DNA from: Pseudomonas gingeri
GTDB lineage: Bacteria; Pseudomonadota; Gammaproteobacteria; Pseudomonadales; Pseudomonadaceae
Direction: 5' to 3'
Length of the DNA: 64,000 nucleotides
NCBI RefSeq assembly: GCF_013385425.1
Contig: NZ_JACAQA010000018.1
Location: 309,633-373,632 of the forward strand
Position numbers and translations under genes: made by a program. Shown here one piece after another: positions 43,856-53,418 of this stretch. Position 1 is the first letter of the stretch; every line of letters begins with the position of its first letter. Below the pieces are notes generated by a model. That model was not told where the DNA came from. It did not search any database and saw only the letters and a list, made by a program, of their open reading frames with translations.

Positions 43856-45160
43856 ATGCCTTCGACCCGTACCGCCTACCGCGCCGCCCTCCTGCACAGC
43901 CTCGCCGATCCGGCCGAGGTCGGCATCGAGGCCTCCTATGAATATTTCGAAGACGGCCTGCTGGTGGTCGAGAACGGCCGCATCATCGCCCTCGGCGCCG
44001 CCAGCGAGCTGCTGCCGAGCCTGCCCGCCGATGTTGAAGTCATCCAGCACACCGACGCGCTGATCACCCCGGGCTTTATCGACACCCATATCCACCTGCC
44101 GCAAACCGGCATGGTCGGCGCCTATGGCGAGCAACTGCTGGACTGGCTGAACACCTACACCTTCCCTTGCGAAAGCCAGTTCGCCGACCGCGCCCATGCC
44201 GAGGAAGTCGCGGATATCTTCATCAAGGAATTGCTGCGCAACGGCACCACCACCGCCCTGGTCTTCGGCAGCGTGCACCCGCAATCGGTGGATGCTTTCT
44301 TCGAGGTCGCGGAGAAACTCGACCTGCGGATGATCGCCGGCAAGGTGATGATGGACCGCAACGCGCCGGACTACCTGACCGACACCGCCGAATCCGGCTA
44401 CCTGGAGAGCAAGGCGCTGATCGAGCGCTGGCATGGCAAGGGTCGCCTGCACTACGCGGTAACACCACGTTTCGCGCCGACTTCAACGCCGGAGCAATTG
44501 ACCCTGGCCGGCCAACTGCTGGGGGAATACCCGGACCTGTACATGCAGACCCACATCAGTGAGAACCTGCAGGAAGTGCAGTGGGTCAAGGAGCTGTTCC
44601 CGGAGCGCAAGGGTTATCTGGACGTCTACGACCACTACCAACTGCTCGGCGAGCGCTCGGTGTTCGCCCATGGTGTGCACCTGTGTGACGATGAGTGTGC
44701 ACGCCTGGCGCAGACCGGCTCGGCGGTGGCGTTCTGCCCGACCTCGAACTTCTTCCTCGGCAGCGGCTTGTTCAACCTGCCGATGGCGGAGAAACACAAG
44801 TTGAATGTTGGCGTGGGCACGGACGTGGGCGGCGGCACCAGCTTCTCGATCCTGCACACGCTGAACGAGGCCTACAAGGTGATGCAGCTGCAAGGGGCAC
44901 GGTTGAGTCCGTTCAAATCGCTGTACCTGGCGACTCTCGGCGGCGCCCGGGCGCTGCGCCTGGAGGACAGGATCGGCAGCCTGCAACCGGGCAGCGACGC
45001 CGACTTCCTGGTGCTGGATTATCACGCCACGCCACTGCTCAGTTATCGCCTGAAGCAGGCCAGGAATATTGCCGAGATATTGTTCGTCCTGATGACCCTG
45101 GGGGATGACCGGACGGTGAAGCAGACCTATGCGGCGGGGAACCTGGTGCATCAGCGCTGA
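43856..45160 (+). CDS. guaD: Guanine deaminase
   Basis: 434 residues of the amidohydrolase superfamily. Metal ligands: TPGFIDTHIHLPQTGMVGAY (His-x-His), QTHISENLQEVQWV, FAHGVHL and the aspartate in GTDVGGGTSFSILHT. It deaminates guanine to xanthine, the substrate of XdhAB, so the operon runs guanine to urate. The start is ATG 43856 after AGAAAGACC. A REP pair follows the stop. Confidence 0.95.
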   Translation: MPSTRTAYRAALLHSLADPAEVGIEASYEYFEDGLLVVENGRIIALGAASELLPSLPADVEVIQHTDALITPGFIDTHIHLPQTGMVGAYGEQLLDWLNTYTFPCESQFADRAHAEEVADIFIKELLRNGTTTALVFGSVHPQSVDAFFEVAEKLDLRMIAGKVMMDRNAPDYLTDTAESGYLESKALIERWHGKGRLHYAVTPRFAPTSTPEQLTLAGQLLGEYPDLYMQTHISENLQEVQWVKELFPERKGYLDVYDHYQLLGERSVFAHGVHLCDDECARLAQTGSAVAFCPTSNFFLGSGLFNLPMAEKHKLNVGVGTDVGGGTSFSILHTLNEAYKVMQLQGARLSPFKSLYLATLGGARALRLEDRIGSLQPGSDADFLVLDYHATPLLSYRLKQARNIAEILFVLMTLGDDRTVKQTYAAGNLVHQR

Positions 45161-45190
45161 GCGCACCCAGTCTCATCGACAACACATAAC

Positions 45191-45268
45191 CTGTAGGAGC
45201 AGGGCTTGCCCGCGAAGCTTTTAGCGATCTCAAGGCCGCCTTCGCGGGCAAGCCCTGCTCCTACAAGG
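45191..45268. repeat. REP inverted pair after guaD
   Basis: Arms at 45191-45216 and 45241-45266 are exact inverted copies of each other and identical in sequence to the arms at 31039-31127 but in the reverse order, with a different 24-base centre. Confidence 0.85.
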
Positions 45269-45315
45269 TCCGTATCGGTACACAGTATTGTGGCAAGGCA
45301 GAACCGGGCAATTGC

Positions 45316-46080
45316 CTACAGTTTTGCCGTGGACCGCCCCGGCTTCTTGGCCAGCAACAAGTGCGAGAACACCGCATGCAGGTCATCCGACGCACTCTCT
45401 TCATCGAGGTTGAGCTTGCTGTCGATATGGTCCATGTGGTGCATCATCAAGTCCACTGCCAGCACCGCATCCCGGGCCTCGATGGCATCGATCAACTGGG
45501 TGTGTTCATCGTAGGAACAGTGCGAACGATTGCCGCTTTCGTATTGGGCGATAATCAATGAAGTCTGCGACACCAGGCTGCGCTGGAAGCTGATCAGCGG
45601 GGCATTCTTCGCCGCTTCCGCCAGCTTGAGATGGAACTCGCCGGAAAGGCGGATCCCCGCCCCACGATCGCCACGGGAAAAACTGTCGCGTTCATCGTTG
45701 ACCATCTGCCGCAACAGCGCCAATTCCTCAGCCGTGGCGTGCAAGACCGCAAGCTCGGTAATCGCCTTCTCCACCATGCGCCGGGCCAGGAACACCTGGC
45801 GGGCTTCCTCGACACTGGGACTCGCCACCACCGCGCCACGGTTCGGGCGCAACAACACCACGCCTTCATGGGCCAGGCGCGACAAGGCACGGCGAATGAT
45901 GGTGCGACTGACCCCGAAAATTTCCCCCAGCGCTTCTTCGCTCAACTTGGTCCCGGGCGCCAGCCGTTGTTCGAGAATGGCCTCGAAGATATGCGCGTAG
46001 ACGATATCGTCCTGGGTCCCGGTGCGACCGGCCTTGCCGGCACGCGGTTGTTTCTTGAGGGGTTGCAACTGTTCGTTCAT
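45316..46080 (-). CDS. GntR-family regulator (FCD type)
   Basis: 254 residues from ATG 46080 (MNEQLQPLKKQPRAGKAGRT), after a stretch ending in GATCCGAG upstream; longer frames have no homology pattern. The HTH covers about 28-95 (DIVYAHIFEAILEQRLAPGT, FGVSRTIIRRALSRLAHEGV). The FCD domain follows (MVEKAITELAVLHATAEELA, EFHLKLAEAAKNAPL). Divergent from the BenE-like transporter gene. The P. aeruginosa equivalent in this order is known to me only as a regulator next to a transporter. Confidence 0.9.
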   Translation of the reverse strand: MNEQLQPLKKQPRAGKAGRTGTQDDIVYAHIFEAILEQRLAPGTKLSEEALGEIFGVSRTIIRRALSRLAHEGVVLLRPNRGAVVASPSVEEARQVFLARRMVEKAITELAVLHATAEELALLRQMVNDERDSFSRGDRGAGIRLSGEFHLKLAEAAKNAPLISFQRSLVSQTSLIIAQYESGNRSHCSYDEHTQLIDAIEARDAVLAVDLMMHHMDHIDSKLNLDEESASDDLHAVFSHLLLAKKPGRSTAKL

Positions 46081-46170
46081 GGTCACTCGGATCGGAGACG
46101 GCGGCGAATGGACCCCGACTGGCGAACGGCACAGCGGGTCACTGACAAGTAGCGCGTAAAAGCATGGCAC

Positions 46171-46182
46171 ATTGTACACAAA
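46171..46182. promoter_or_regulatory. Candidate GntR operator
   Basis: ATTGTACACAAA contains TTGT-AC-ACAA, a near-palindrome of the TTGTATACAA type bound by FCD regulators. It is in the spacer between the divergent GntR gene and the BenE-like gene. Confidence 0.4.
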
Positions 46183-46306
46183 GCCGGGTGCCAACACGAC
46201 TGTACGGCTGTTTGCCGCGCCGGCTGTATTGCAATCAGCCCGCACCTTTACGTTTAGTCTACCCAGACTGTTACCGCTTGTTTCCCTGTACAAGGAATGC
46301 CGTCCC

Positions 46307-47497
46307 ATGACCGACCTCACCCAGGCACGCCTGCGCCCCTTGGCCGACACCTCACCTTCCGCCGTGGTCGCCGGTTTTATCGCGATGATGACCGGCTACA
46401 CCAGTTCCCTGGTGCTGATTTTCCAGGCCGGGCAAGCCGCGGGACTGACCACCGGACAGATCTCCTCGTGGATCTGGGCGCTGTCGATCGGCATGGCGAT
46501 TTGCAGCATCGGCCTGTCCTTGCGTTATCGCACGCCGATCACCATCGCCTGGTCGACACCCGGCGCGGCCCTGCTGATCACCAGCCTGTCCGGGGTGACC
46601 TACGGCGAGGCGATCGGTGCCTATATCACCTGCGCGCTGCTGGTGACGATCTGCGGCCTGACCGGCAGTTTCGAGAAGCTGGTCAAGCGCCTGCCTTCGT
46701 CACTGGCGGCGGCGCTGCTGGCGGGCATCCTGTTCAAGATCGGCAGCGAGATCTTCGTCGCCGCGCAGCATCGCACCGGGCTGGTGCTGGGGATGTTCTT
46801 CAGCTACCTGATCATCAAGCGCCTGTCGCCACGCTATGCCGTGCTTGCCGCGTTGCTGGTCGGCACAGCCGTCTCGGGCCTGTTGGGCTTGCTGGACTTC
46901 AGCGGCTTCAACCTGGAGGTGGCGACGCCGGTGTGGACCACGCCCTCGTTCTCCCTGGCGGCGACCATCAGCATCGGTATTCCGTTGTTCGTGGTGGCCA
47001 TGACCTCGCAGAACATGCCCGGTATCGCCGTGCTGCGCGCCGACGGCTACAACGTGCCGGCCTCACCGTTGATCAGCGTGACCGGGATCGCCTCGCTGCT
47101 GCTGGCGCCTTTCGGCTCCCACGGGATCAACCTGGCGGCCATCAGCGCGGCCATCTGCACCGGGCCCCATGCCCATGAGGACAAGAACAAGCGCTACACG
47201 GCCGCCGTCTGGTGCGGGATTTTCTACGGGATTGCCGGGACCTTCGGGGCGACACTCGCGGCACTGTTCGCCGCGCTGCCCAAGGAGCTGGTGCTGTCGA
47301 TCGCGGCGCTGGCGCTGTTCGGTTCGATCATGAATGGGTTGAGCCTGGCCATGAACGAGCCCAAGGAGCGGGAAGCCGCACTGATCACCTTTATGGTGAC
47401 GGCGTCGGGGTTCACGCTGTTTTCGGTGGGCTCGGCCTTCTGGGGGATCGTCGCGGGGGTGCTGACACTGCTGATCCTCAATTGGCGCAAGGCCTAG
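46307..47497 (+). CDS. BenE-family transporter
   Basis: 396 residues from ATG 46307 (MTDLTQARLRPLADTSPSAV), with AAGGAA nine bases upstream. About 12 hydrophobic segments are spread through the protein. BenE signatures include SAVVAGFIAMMTGYTSSLVL, ITIAWSTPGAALLITSL and LFVVAMTSQNMPGIAVLRAD. Named after benzoate/H+ symporters, but its place beside the purine operon, and an adjacent GntR regulator, leave a purine or related substrate open. A REP pair follows its stop. Confidence 0.86.
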   Translation: MTDLTQARLRPLADTSPSAVVAGFIAMMTGYTSSLVLIFQAGQAAGLTTGQISSWIWALSIGMAICSIGLSLRYRTPITIAWSTPGAALLITSLSGVTYGEAIGAYITCALLVTICGLTGSFEKLVKRLPSSLAAALLAGILFKIGSEIFVAAQHRTGLVLGMFFSYLIIKRLSPRYAVLAALLVGTAVSGLLGLLDFSGFNLEVATPVWTTPSFSLAATISIGIPLFVVAMTSQNMPGIAVLRADGYNVPASPLISVTGIASLLLAPFGSHGINLAAISAAICTGPHAHEDKNKRYTAAVWCGIFYGIAGTFGATLAALFAALPKELVLSIAALALFGSIMNGLSLAMNEPKEREAALITFMVTASGFTLFSVGSAFWGIVAGVLTLLILNWRKA

Positions 47498-47517
47498 ATC
47501 CCAAAGCCCCACAAAAC

Positions 47518-47606
47518 CTGTAGGAGCCCGGCTTGCCGGCGATGAGGCCAGCAAGTCTTGCGTCGATCTTGCGGACGCCATCGCCGGCAAGCCGGGCTCC
47601 TACAGG
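47518..47606. repeat. REP inverted pair after the BenE-like gene
   Basis: CTGTAGGAGCCCGGCTTGCC + GGCGA at 47518-47542 is matched by its inverted copy at 47581-47605. It lies between two convergent genes and may terminate transcription from both. Confidence 0.82.
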
Positions 47607-47632
47607 GAACGCATTCAACCGGGCCTGAAGGA

Positions 47633-49600
47633 TCAGATCCGGAAATGCCCGACCATCCCCTTCAATTCCATCCCCAGCTGTGCCAACTCGATGCTTGACG
47701 CCGCGTTGCCCTGCATCGCCAGCGCCGACTGATCGGCACTGGCGCGGATGCTGGTCACGCTGCGGTTGATCTCTTCGGCCACCGAGCTCTGCTCCTCGGC
47801 CGCCGCTGCAATCTGCTGGTTCATCTGCTGGATCAGCGACACCGCCGCGGCGATGCTGCCCAGCGCGCTCTCGGTCTGCAACGCATCGCTGACCGCCAGC
47901 TTGACCAACTCGCCACTGCTCTGGATCTGATGCACCGAGGCCTGCGCGGCCGTGCGCAGGGCACTGACCAGGCGTTCGATCTCTTCGGTGGACTGCTGGG
48001 TACGCTTGGCCAGGGCCCGGACTTCATCGGCCACCACGGCAAAACCACGGCCCTGCTCACCGGCCCTGGCCGCCTCGATGGCCGCGTTGAGGGCCAGCAG
48101 GTTGGTCTGCTCGGCCACGCTCTTGATCACCCCGAGCACCGTGCCGATATTCTGGATTTCCGCGCTGAGGCTTTCGATACTCTGGCTCGCCGAACTGGCC
48201 GAATCCGCCAGTTGCTCGATCCGCTGCATGCTCTGGCGCACCACCTGCTGGCCGCTGTCGACCTTGTCGTCGGCGGTCTGCGCCGCCTGGGCGGCCTCTT
48301 CGGCATTGCGTGCGACATCGTGCACCGTGGCCGTCATCTGGTTCATCGCGGTGGCGACCTGCTCGGTTTCTTCCTTCTGGCTGCTGACTTCCAGATTGGT
48401 CTGCTCGGTAACCGCCGACAATGAATGCGCCGAGGTCGCCAGCTGCTCGATCCCGGCCTGCAGGCCGCTGACGATGCCGCTCAAGCCCGCGCCCATCTGC
48501 TGCATGGCCTGCATCAGTTGACCGATTTCGTCGCGACGCCTGACCTCCACCTTCCCGGTCAGGTCACCGGCGGCAATCTGCTGAGCTACCAGGATCACAC
48601 TGCGCAACGGCGCAACGATCAGACGGGTAATCACCAGCGCCGCCACCAGCCCGACCAGCAAGGCCAGGGCCGACGAGCCGATGATCAGCAGCGAGTTTTT
48701 CTTCAGTTCGGCCTGCATCGACTGGTCTTCGGCGGCATAGGCCTGGTTGACCCGCTCGACCACCTGGGCCGCGCGCTCATGCAACTGTTGGTAAACCTTT
48801 TTTTCCTGCTCCAGCAGGCCGGTGTATTCGGTGAGCTTGTCACTGAAGCTGGCGATATGACCACTGACCTCGGTCAGCACCGTCTGATAGCCCGGGTCCT
48901 TGACCGAGGTCTTGAGTTCCTCCACTTGGGCCAGGGCCTGGTCGGCCTGCTCGATCTTGCCCTTGCTCTGGTTCTCTTCATTGCCTTTGCGGCTCTGGTC
49001 GAGGCGCACCCGGGCCTCGTTCATCGCCTGCAACATCAACTGCGAGACATGGCTGACCTGGCCGGCCTGCTCGACAAAATCCTTGCCGTCCTTGCCCTGG
49101 GAATCCTTGAGAGCATAGGTACCGTCATCGGACAAACCGGCCTGGAGCACATCCAGGTTGTTGGCCACGCTGGACACCGACCAACTGGCCATTTCCAGCG
49201 CCAGGTCCTTGGTCTGGGTCAGTTCGACGAATTCGTCGAACGCCTTGCGGTAGGCACCCAGGGCCTGCTCGACGTCGGTCATGACCGGCACGTTGGCCGC
49301 CGATTGCGCCTTGAGGACCTGCGCCTGCGCCAACAGGCCGTCAACGCCCTGATGCAGGGCATCGACGGTCTTGGGATCCGAACGCAGCGCATATTCCTGC
49401 TCCAGCAAACGCACCCGGAGCAATTGGCTGTTGAGCGAAGACATCTGCTTGAGCCCATCGAAGCGCAAGCTGATGGTTTGCAAGGACCAGACACCGATCG
49501 CCGCCACCAGACCGGTCAGCAGCAATACCAAGGCAAACCCGATACCCAATTTCTTGGCCATACCGAGATTGGCGAAACGTCCTTGCACGGCAGAAATCAT
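47633..49600 (-). CDS. Methyl-accepting chemotaxis protein with HBM sensor domain
   Basis: 655 residues from ATG 49600 (MISAVQGRFANLGMAKKLGI). First membrane segment about 18-37 (GFALVLLLTGLVAAIGVW). The periplasmic all-helical part of about 250 residues fits the helical bimodular (HBM) domain of McpS-type receptors. Second membrane segment SLLIIGSSALALLVGLVAAL; HAMP with RLIVAPLRSVILVAQQIAAG; then the signalling domain with EQTNLLALNAAIEAARAG and DEVRALAKRT. It relays chemotaxis to CheA/CheW. McpS-type HBM domains bind TCA acids; the ligand is not predictable here. The upstream ribosome site is weak. Confidence 0.93.
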   Translation of the reverse strand: MISAVQGRFANLGMAKKLGIGFALVLLLTGLVAAIGVWSLQTISLRFDGLKQMSSLNSQLLRVRLLEQEYALRSDPKTVDALHQGVDGLLAQAQVLKAQSAANVPVMTDVEQALGAYRKAFDEFVELTQTKDLALEMASWSVSSVANNLDVLQAGLSDDGTYALKDSQGKDGKDFVEQAGQVSHVSQLMLQAMNEARVRLDQSRKGNEENQSKGKIEQADQALAQVEELKTSVKDPGYQTVLTEVSGHIASFSDKLTEYTGLLEQEKKVYQQLHERAAQVVERVNQAYAAEDQSMQAELKKNSLLIIGSSALALLVGLVAALVITRLIVAPLRSVILVAQQIAAGDLTGKVEVRRRDEIGQLMQAMQQMGAGLSGIVSGLQAGIEQLATSAHSLSAVTEQTNLEVSSQKEETEQVATAMNQMTATVHDVARNAEEAAQAAQTADDKVDSGQQVVRQSMQRIEQLADSASSASQSIESLSAEIQNIGTVLGVIKSVAEQTNLLALNAAIEAARAGEQGRGFAVVADEVRALAKRTQQSTEEIERLVSALRTAAQASVHQIQSSGELVKLAVSDALQTESALGSIAAAVSLIQQMNQQIAAAAEEQSSVAEEINRSVTSIRASADQSALAMQGNAASSIELAQLGMELKGMVGHFRI

Positions 49601-49716
49601 GGCGCTTAATCCCCGATTAGAATGCTGAAGGTGCACACGCCCATTCAAGATTCATGCAGATTCGCAATCGGGACGGGTAAAGCACAAGCCTTTGGCGCCG
49701 GAATAATGGCCAAAAG

Positions 49717-51141
49717 CTACATCCGCGTCGCTTTCAGGATGGTCGAGGTCGATTCGGTGCCGCCCAACAGACGGAAGAACTTCTGCGCGCGCAGGTCCGA
49801 AGCATAGGCCACATTTATCCTCAGCCAGTCACTGTTTTTACCTTGCGGCATAAAGGCGTCGCCCGGTGCCAGCAGCACCCCCAGCTTGCGGGCCCGGGCC
49901 AGGACTTGCGCCAAGGGGTAGCCCGGGCTGCGGGCCCAGATGAACATGCCGCCGGCGGGCTCGGTGAACACTTCCCAGCCCGCCCTCTCCAAGGTGTCCA
50001 GGGTGGTGACCCGCTCCACGCTCAGGCGCTGGCGTAGCCGTTGCACCAGCTTGCGATAGGTGCCATTGGCCAGCAGCATGGCAACCACACACTCGGCAAA
50101 ACGCGAGGCGCCGAGGCTGGTGATCATCTTCACTTGCGCCAGGCGCTGGATCAGTTCGCTTCGGGCACGGACGAATCCGACCCGCAATGAACTGCTCAGG
50201 GTTTTCGAAAAACCGCCCACGTAGATCACCCGCTGGGCACTGTCCAACGCGGCCAGTTGTACGCCGGGCCCGCTTTGCAGATCGCTGTAGATAGCGTCTT
50301 CGACAATCAGGAAGTCATGGGCCTGGGCCAACTGCAACAACTGCGTGGCCACCGCCAGGGTCAGGCTGGTACCGGTCGGATTATGGTAGAGGCTGTTGAT
50401 GAACAGGCAACGCGGTCGGTACTGCTGCAACAGCCTGGATAACTGCTCCATGTCCGGACCGGACTGCGTACGCTCCACCTCCAGCAACTTGACGCCTTGC
50501 AGCGCGAGCAGTTTGTACAGATTGGCGTAGCCTGGTGTTTCCACCAGGACGCAGTCACCCGGCTTGAGCAGGTGACGCACCAGCAGGTCCAGCGCCTGGG
50601 TGACGCCATGGGTTGTCAGTATCTGCTCGGGTGCGCAGGCGATGCCCTTTTGCGTCAGGCGCTTCTGGATCTGTTGACGCAACGCCAGCAGCCCCTGGGG
50701 CGTGCTGTAGCTGAACATCCCGTGCATCTGCGTACGACTGACCTGGCGAATGGCATAGGCGATATCATCGCTCTCGCGCCAGCTTTCGGGCACCCAACCG
50801 CAGCCCAGCTTCAACTCGCCCAGAGGGTGCTCGCTGAAGGCCCCCCACTCCGCCTCCAAGCCTTCGTACCACTGCCGCTCGCCGTTGTCGCCGGCATCAC
50901 CGTGGGCATCCGAGACAATAAAGGCCGAGCCGTTGCGCGGTGTCAGCACGCCCTGCGCCACCAGGCGCTGGCAGGCTTCGAGGACATTCGCCTGGCTGAG
51001 GGAGTTGTCCTTGGCCAACTGCCGAACCGATGGCAGGCGAGTCCCGGGACCCGCGCGCTGGCAGCGGATCCACTCGATCACGGCGTTGACGATTTGCTGC
51101 ACGACGGGGACCAGCGCCTGCCGATCAATTTCCAAATCCAT
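49717..51141 (-). CDS. MocR-type GntR/aminotransferase transcriptional regulator
   Basis: 474 residues. An N-terminal winged helix (about 1-75: VIEWIRCQRAGPGTRLPSVR, DNSLSQANVLEACQRLVAQG) is fused to a fold-type I aminotransferase domain. The PLP lysine lies in VIYVGGFSKTLSSSLRVGF; other PLP contacts are NSLYHNPTGTSLT and VEDAIYSDL. MocR proteins bind PLP-aldimines to control metabolic genes. The upstream spacer holds GTTAAAC direct repeats. The neighbouring genes suggest no particular target. Confidence 0.9.
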   Translation of the reverse strand: MDLEIDRQALVPVVQQIVNAVIEWIRCQRAGPGTRLPSVRQLAKDNSLSQANVLEACQRLVAQGVLTPRNGSAFIVSDAHGDAGDNGERQWYEGLEAEWGAFSEHPLGELKLGCGWVPESWRESDDIAYAIRQVSRTQMHGMFSYSTPQGLLALRQQIQKRLTQKGIACAPEQILTTHGVTQALDLLVRHLLKPGDCVLVETPGYANLYKLLALQGVKLLEVERTQSGPDMEQLSRLLQQYRPRCLFINSLYHNPTGTSLTLAVATQLLQLAQAHDFLIVEDAIYSDLQSGPGVQLAALDSAQRVIYVGGFSKTLSSSLRVGFVRARSELIQRLAQVKMITSLGASRFAECVVAMLLANGTYRKLVQRLRQRLSVERVTTLDTLERAGWEVFTEPAGGMFIWARSPGYPLAQVLARARKLGVLLAPGDAFMPQGKNSDWLRINVAYASDLRAQKFFRLLGGTESTSTILKATRM

Positions 51142-51174
51142 TCTGTTTGACGCTCCAACCCATTGTTATTTCTC

Positions 51175-51189
51175 GTTAAACAGTTAAAC
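51175..51189. promoter_or_regulatory. Direct repeat upstream of the MocR gene
   Basis: GTTAAAC occurs at 51175-51181 and 51183-51189, 8 bases apart, about 35-50 bases before the MocR start. MocR regulators often use direct repeats overlapping their own promoter. Confidence 0.35.
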
Positions 51190-51323
51190 ACAAAAGCCCG
51201 GGGGTCTTGCTTGCACAAAAAGCCTCTTCCCCCCGCCCTGGAAGGCCCGCCCGCCGGGCCCTGAAGACACCGACTGACGCGCGAGGGCGAATGTACCGAC
51301 CGGATTTCCAACACCGGCGGACA

Positions 51324-51349
51324 TAAAAAAACCCGCCATTAGACGGGTT
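51324..51349 (-). terminator. Rho-independent terminator of the SDR gene
   Basis: On the minus strand AACCCGTC-TAAT-GGCGGGTT, seven or eight pairs with one mismatch, is followed by TTTTTATG. It lies 43 bases 3' of the SDR stop. Confidence 0.85.
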
Positions 51350-51391
51350 CCTTGCAAAGGGGCTACGAACCGGGGCGAAGCGTGCGACAAC

Positions 51392-52153
51392 TCAAATCGC
51401 GGTGGCTCCGCCGTCCACGGCCAGGGCGTGACCGGTGGTAAAGGCGGCACCGTCGCTGCACAGATAAAGCACCGCGCTGGCGATCTCCTCGACCTTGCCG
51501 ATGCGCCCGACCGGATGCATGGCCGCGGCGAACTCGGCTTTCTTCGGATCGGCCTCATAGGCACGACGGAACATATCGGTATCGATCACTGCCGGGCAGA
51601 CGGCATTGACGCGGATTTTCTTCTTCGCGTACTCGATGGCCGCCGACTTGGTCAGGCCGATGACGGCGTGCTTGGAGGCCGCGTAGATGCTCATCTTCGG
51701 TGCCGCGCCCAGGCCCGCCACCGAGGCGGTGTTGACGATCGCGCCGCCGCCCTGGGCCAGCATCAGCGGCAACTGGTACTTCATGCACAACCAGACGCCT
51801 TTGACATTGACGCCCATGATCGCGTCGAACTCATCCAGGGTGCCGTCGGCCAGCTTGCCTTTCTCGATCTCGATACCGGCATTATTGAAGGCGTAGTCAA
51901 CCCGCCCATAGGCGTTCACCGCTTGGGCCATGAGGTTTTGCACATCGGCTTCCCGGGTGACATTGCAACGCACGAACACGGCATCGCCGCCCGCGGCGCG
52001 GATCAGCTCGACCGTGCCCTCACCGCCGGTAACGTCGAGGTCGGCAACGACCACCTTCAGGCCTTCGGCGGCAAACGCCTGGGCGGTCGCACGGCCAATG
52101 CCGGCCGCCGCGCCGGTCACCAGGGCTACCTGGCCGGAAAACGTCATGCTCAT
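51392..52153 (-). CDS. Short-chain dehydrogenase/reductase
   Basis: 253 residues with all classical SDR motifs: cofactor glycines VTGAAAGIGRATA near 13, DLDVTGGEGTVE, NNAGIE near 90, catalytic Ser in NTASV, YAASK with Tyr and Lys near 155, and PAVIDTDM after it. NAD(H) is suggested by the acidic D at the end of the second strand. The substrate is unknown. Divergent, 235 bases away, from an MDR-type oxidoreductase. A terminator follows. Confidence 0.93.
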   Translation of the reverse strand: MSMTFSGQVALVTGAAAGIGRATAQAFAAEGLKVVVADLDVTGGEGTVELIRAAGGDAVFVRCNVTREADVQNLMAQAVNAYGRVDYAFNNAGIEIEKGKLADGTLDEFDAIMGVNVKGVWLCMKYQLPLMLAQGGGAIVNTASVAGLGAAPKMSIYAASKHAVIGLTKSAAIEYAKKKIRVNAVCPAVIDTDMFRRAYEADPKKAEFAAAMHPVGRIGKVEEIASAVLYLCSDGAAFTTGHALAVDGGATAI

Positions 52154-52388
52154 GGTTATGTCCTCAATGCAATACGAATGGGCTGCTGTGCTCTCAGTCT
52201 AGCCAGCGCGGCAACCGCCGCGGCAGCACTATCAGAAGCCCGGTTAATGGCTTATGCGTTGCAGTGATAAGGTTATGGGGACTTTCATCATTGAAGTGGA
52301 TCACGCCCTATTCGCCTTGCCTGCAAAACTTGCTGTCTGCGCGATGAGGGTCTATCAACAAGACTTCATTGATCTTCGAGTGCCTGCC

Positions 52389-53393
52389 ATGACCACCCAG
52401 AACAATCGCCAATTCCTGCTGGCCAAGCGCCCGGTCGGCCCTGCGACCCGCGAGACCTTCACCTACCAGCAAGTGCCGGTGGGCGAGCCGGGAGCGGGCC
52501 AGATCCTGGTCAAGAACGAATACCTGTCCCTGGACCCGGCCATGCGCGGCTGGATGAACGAGGGCAAGTCCTACATCCCGCCGGTGGGCATTGGCGAGGT
52601 GATGCGCGCCCTGGGTGTCGGCAAAGTCGTGGCGTCCAACCACCCGGGCTTTGCCGTCGGCGACCATGTCAACGGCGCCCTGGGGGTGCAGGATTATTTC
52701 CTCGGTGAGCCGAAGGGCTTCTACAAGGTCGACCCGACACTGGCGCCGCTGCCGCGCTACCTGTCCGCCTTGGGCATGACCGGCATGACCGCCTATTTCG
52801 CCCTGCTGGATGTCGGCGCGCCGAAAGACGGCGAAACCGTGGTGATCTCCGGTGCGGCCGGCGCGGTCGGCAGCATTGCCGGGCAGATTGCCAAGCTCAA
52901 GGGTTGCCGGGTGGTGGGGATTGCCGGCGGCGCCGAGAAGTGCCGGTTCCTGATCGACGAACTGGGCTTCGACGGGGCCATCGACTACAAGAGCGAGGAT
53001 GTGGGCGCCGGCCTGAAACGTGAATGTCCGAAAGGCGTGGACGTGTATTTCGACAACGTCGGCGGCGATATTCTCGACACAGTGCTCACTCGCCTGAACT
53101 TCAAGGCGCGCGTGGTGATCTGCGGCGCCATCAGCCAGTACAACAACAAGGAAGCGGTGAAAGGCCCGGCCAATTATCTGGCGCTGCTGGTCAATCGCGC
53201 CCGCATGGAAGGCTTCGTGGTGATGGACTACGCCAGTCGTTTCGCCGCGGCCGGACAGGAAATGGCCGGCTGGATCGCCAAGGGCCAGCTCAAGAGCAAG
53301 GAAGATATCGTCGAAGGCCTGGAGACCTTTCCGGAAACGCTGATGAAGCTGTTCAGCGGGGAGAATTTCGGCAAGCTGGTGTTGAAGGTTTAA
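52389..53393 (+). CDS. NADP-dependent zinc-independent oxidoreductase (MDR, CurA/leukotriene B4 dehydrogenase type)
   Basis: 334 residues from ATG 52389 (MTTQNNRQFLLAKRPVGPAT). The N-terminal GroES-like domain has EYLSLDPAMRGWMNEGKSYI. The Rossmann domain has VISGAAGAVGSIAGQIAKLK and the substrate region GVDVYFDNVGGDILDTVL. These enzymes reduce 2-alkenals/ketones with NADPH. Length fits the family. A hairpin follows the stop before convergent pyrF. Confidence 0.92.
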   Translation: MTTQNNRQFLLAKRPVGPATRETFTYQQVPVGEPGAGQILVKNEYLSLDPAMRGWMNEGKSYIPPVGIGEVMRALGVGKVVASNHPGFAVGDHVNGALGVQDYFLGEPKGFYKVDPTLAPLPRYLSALGMTGMTAYFALLDVGAPKDGETVVISGAAGAVGSIAGQIAKLKGCRVVGIAGGAEKCRFLIDELGFDGAIDYKSEDVGAGLKRECPKGVDVYFDNVGGDILDTVLTRLNFKARVVICGAISQYNNKEAVKGPANYLALLVNRARMEGFVVMDYASRFAAAGQEMAGWIAKGQLKSKEDIVEGLETFPETLMKLFSGENFGKLVLKV

Positions 53394-53418
53394 AGCAGGG
53401 CCGTCTCAGGTAGAACGC

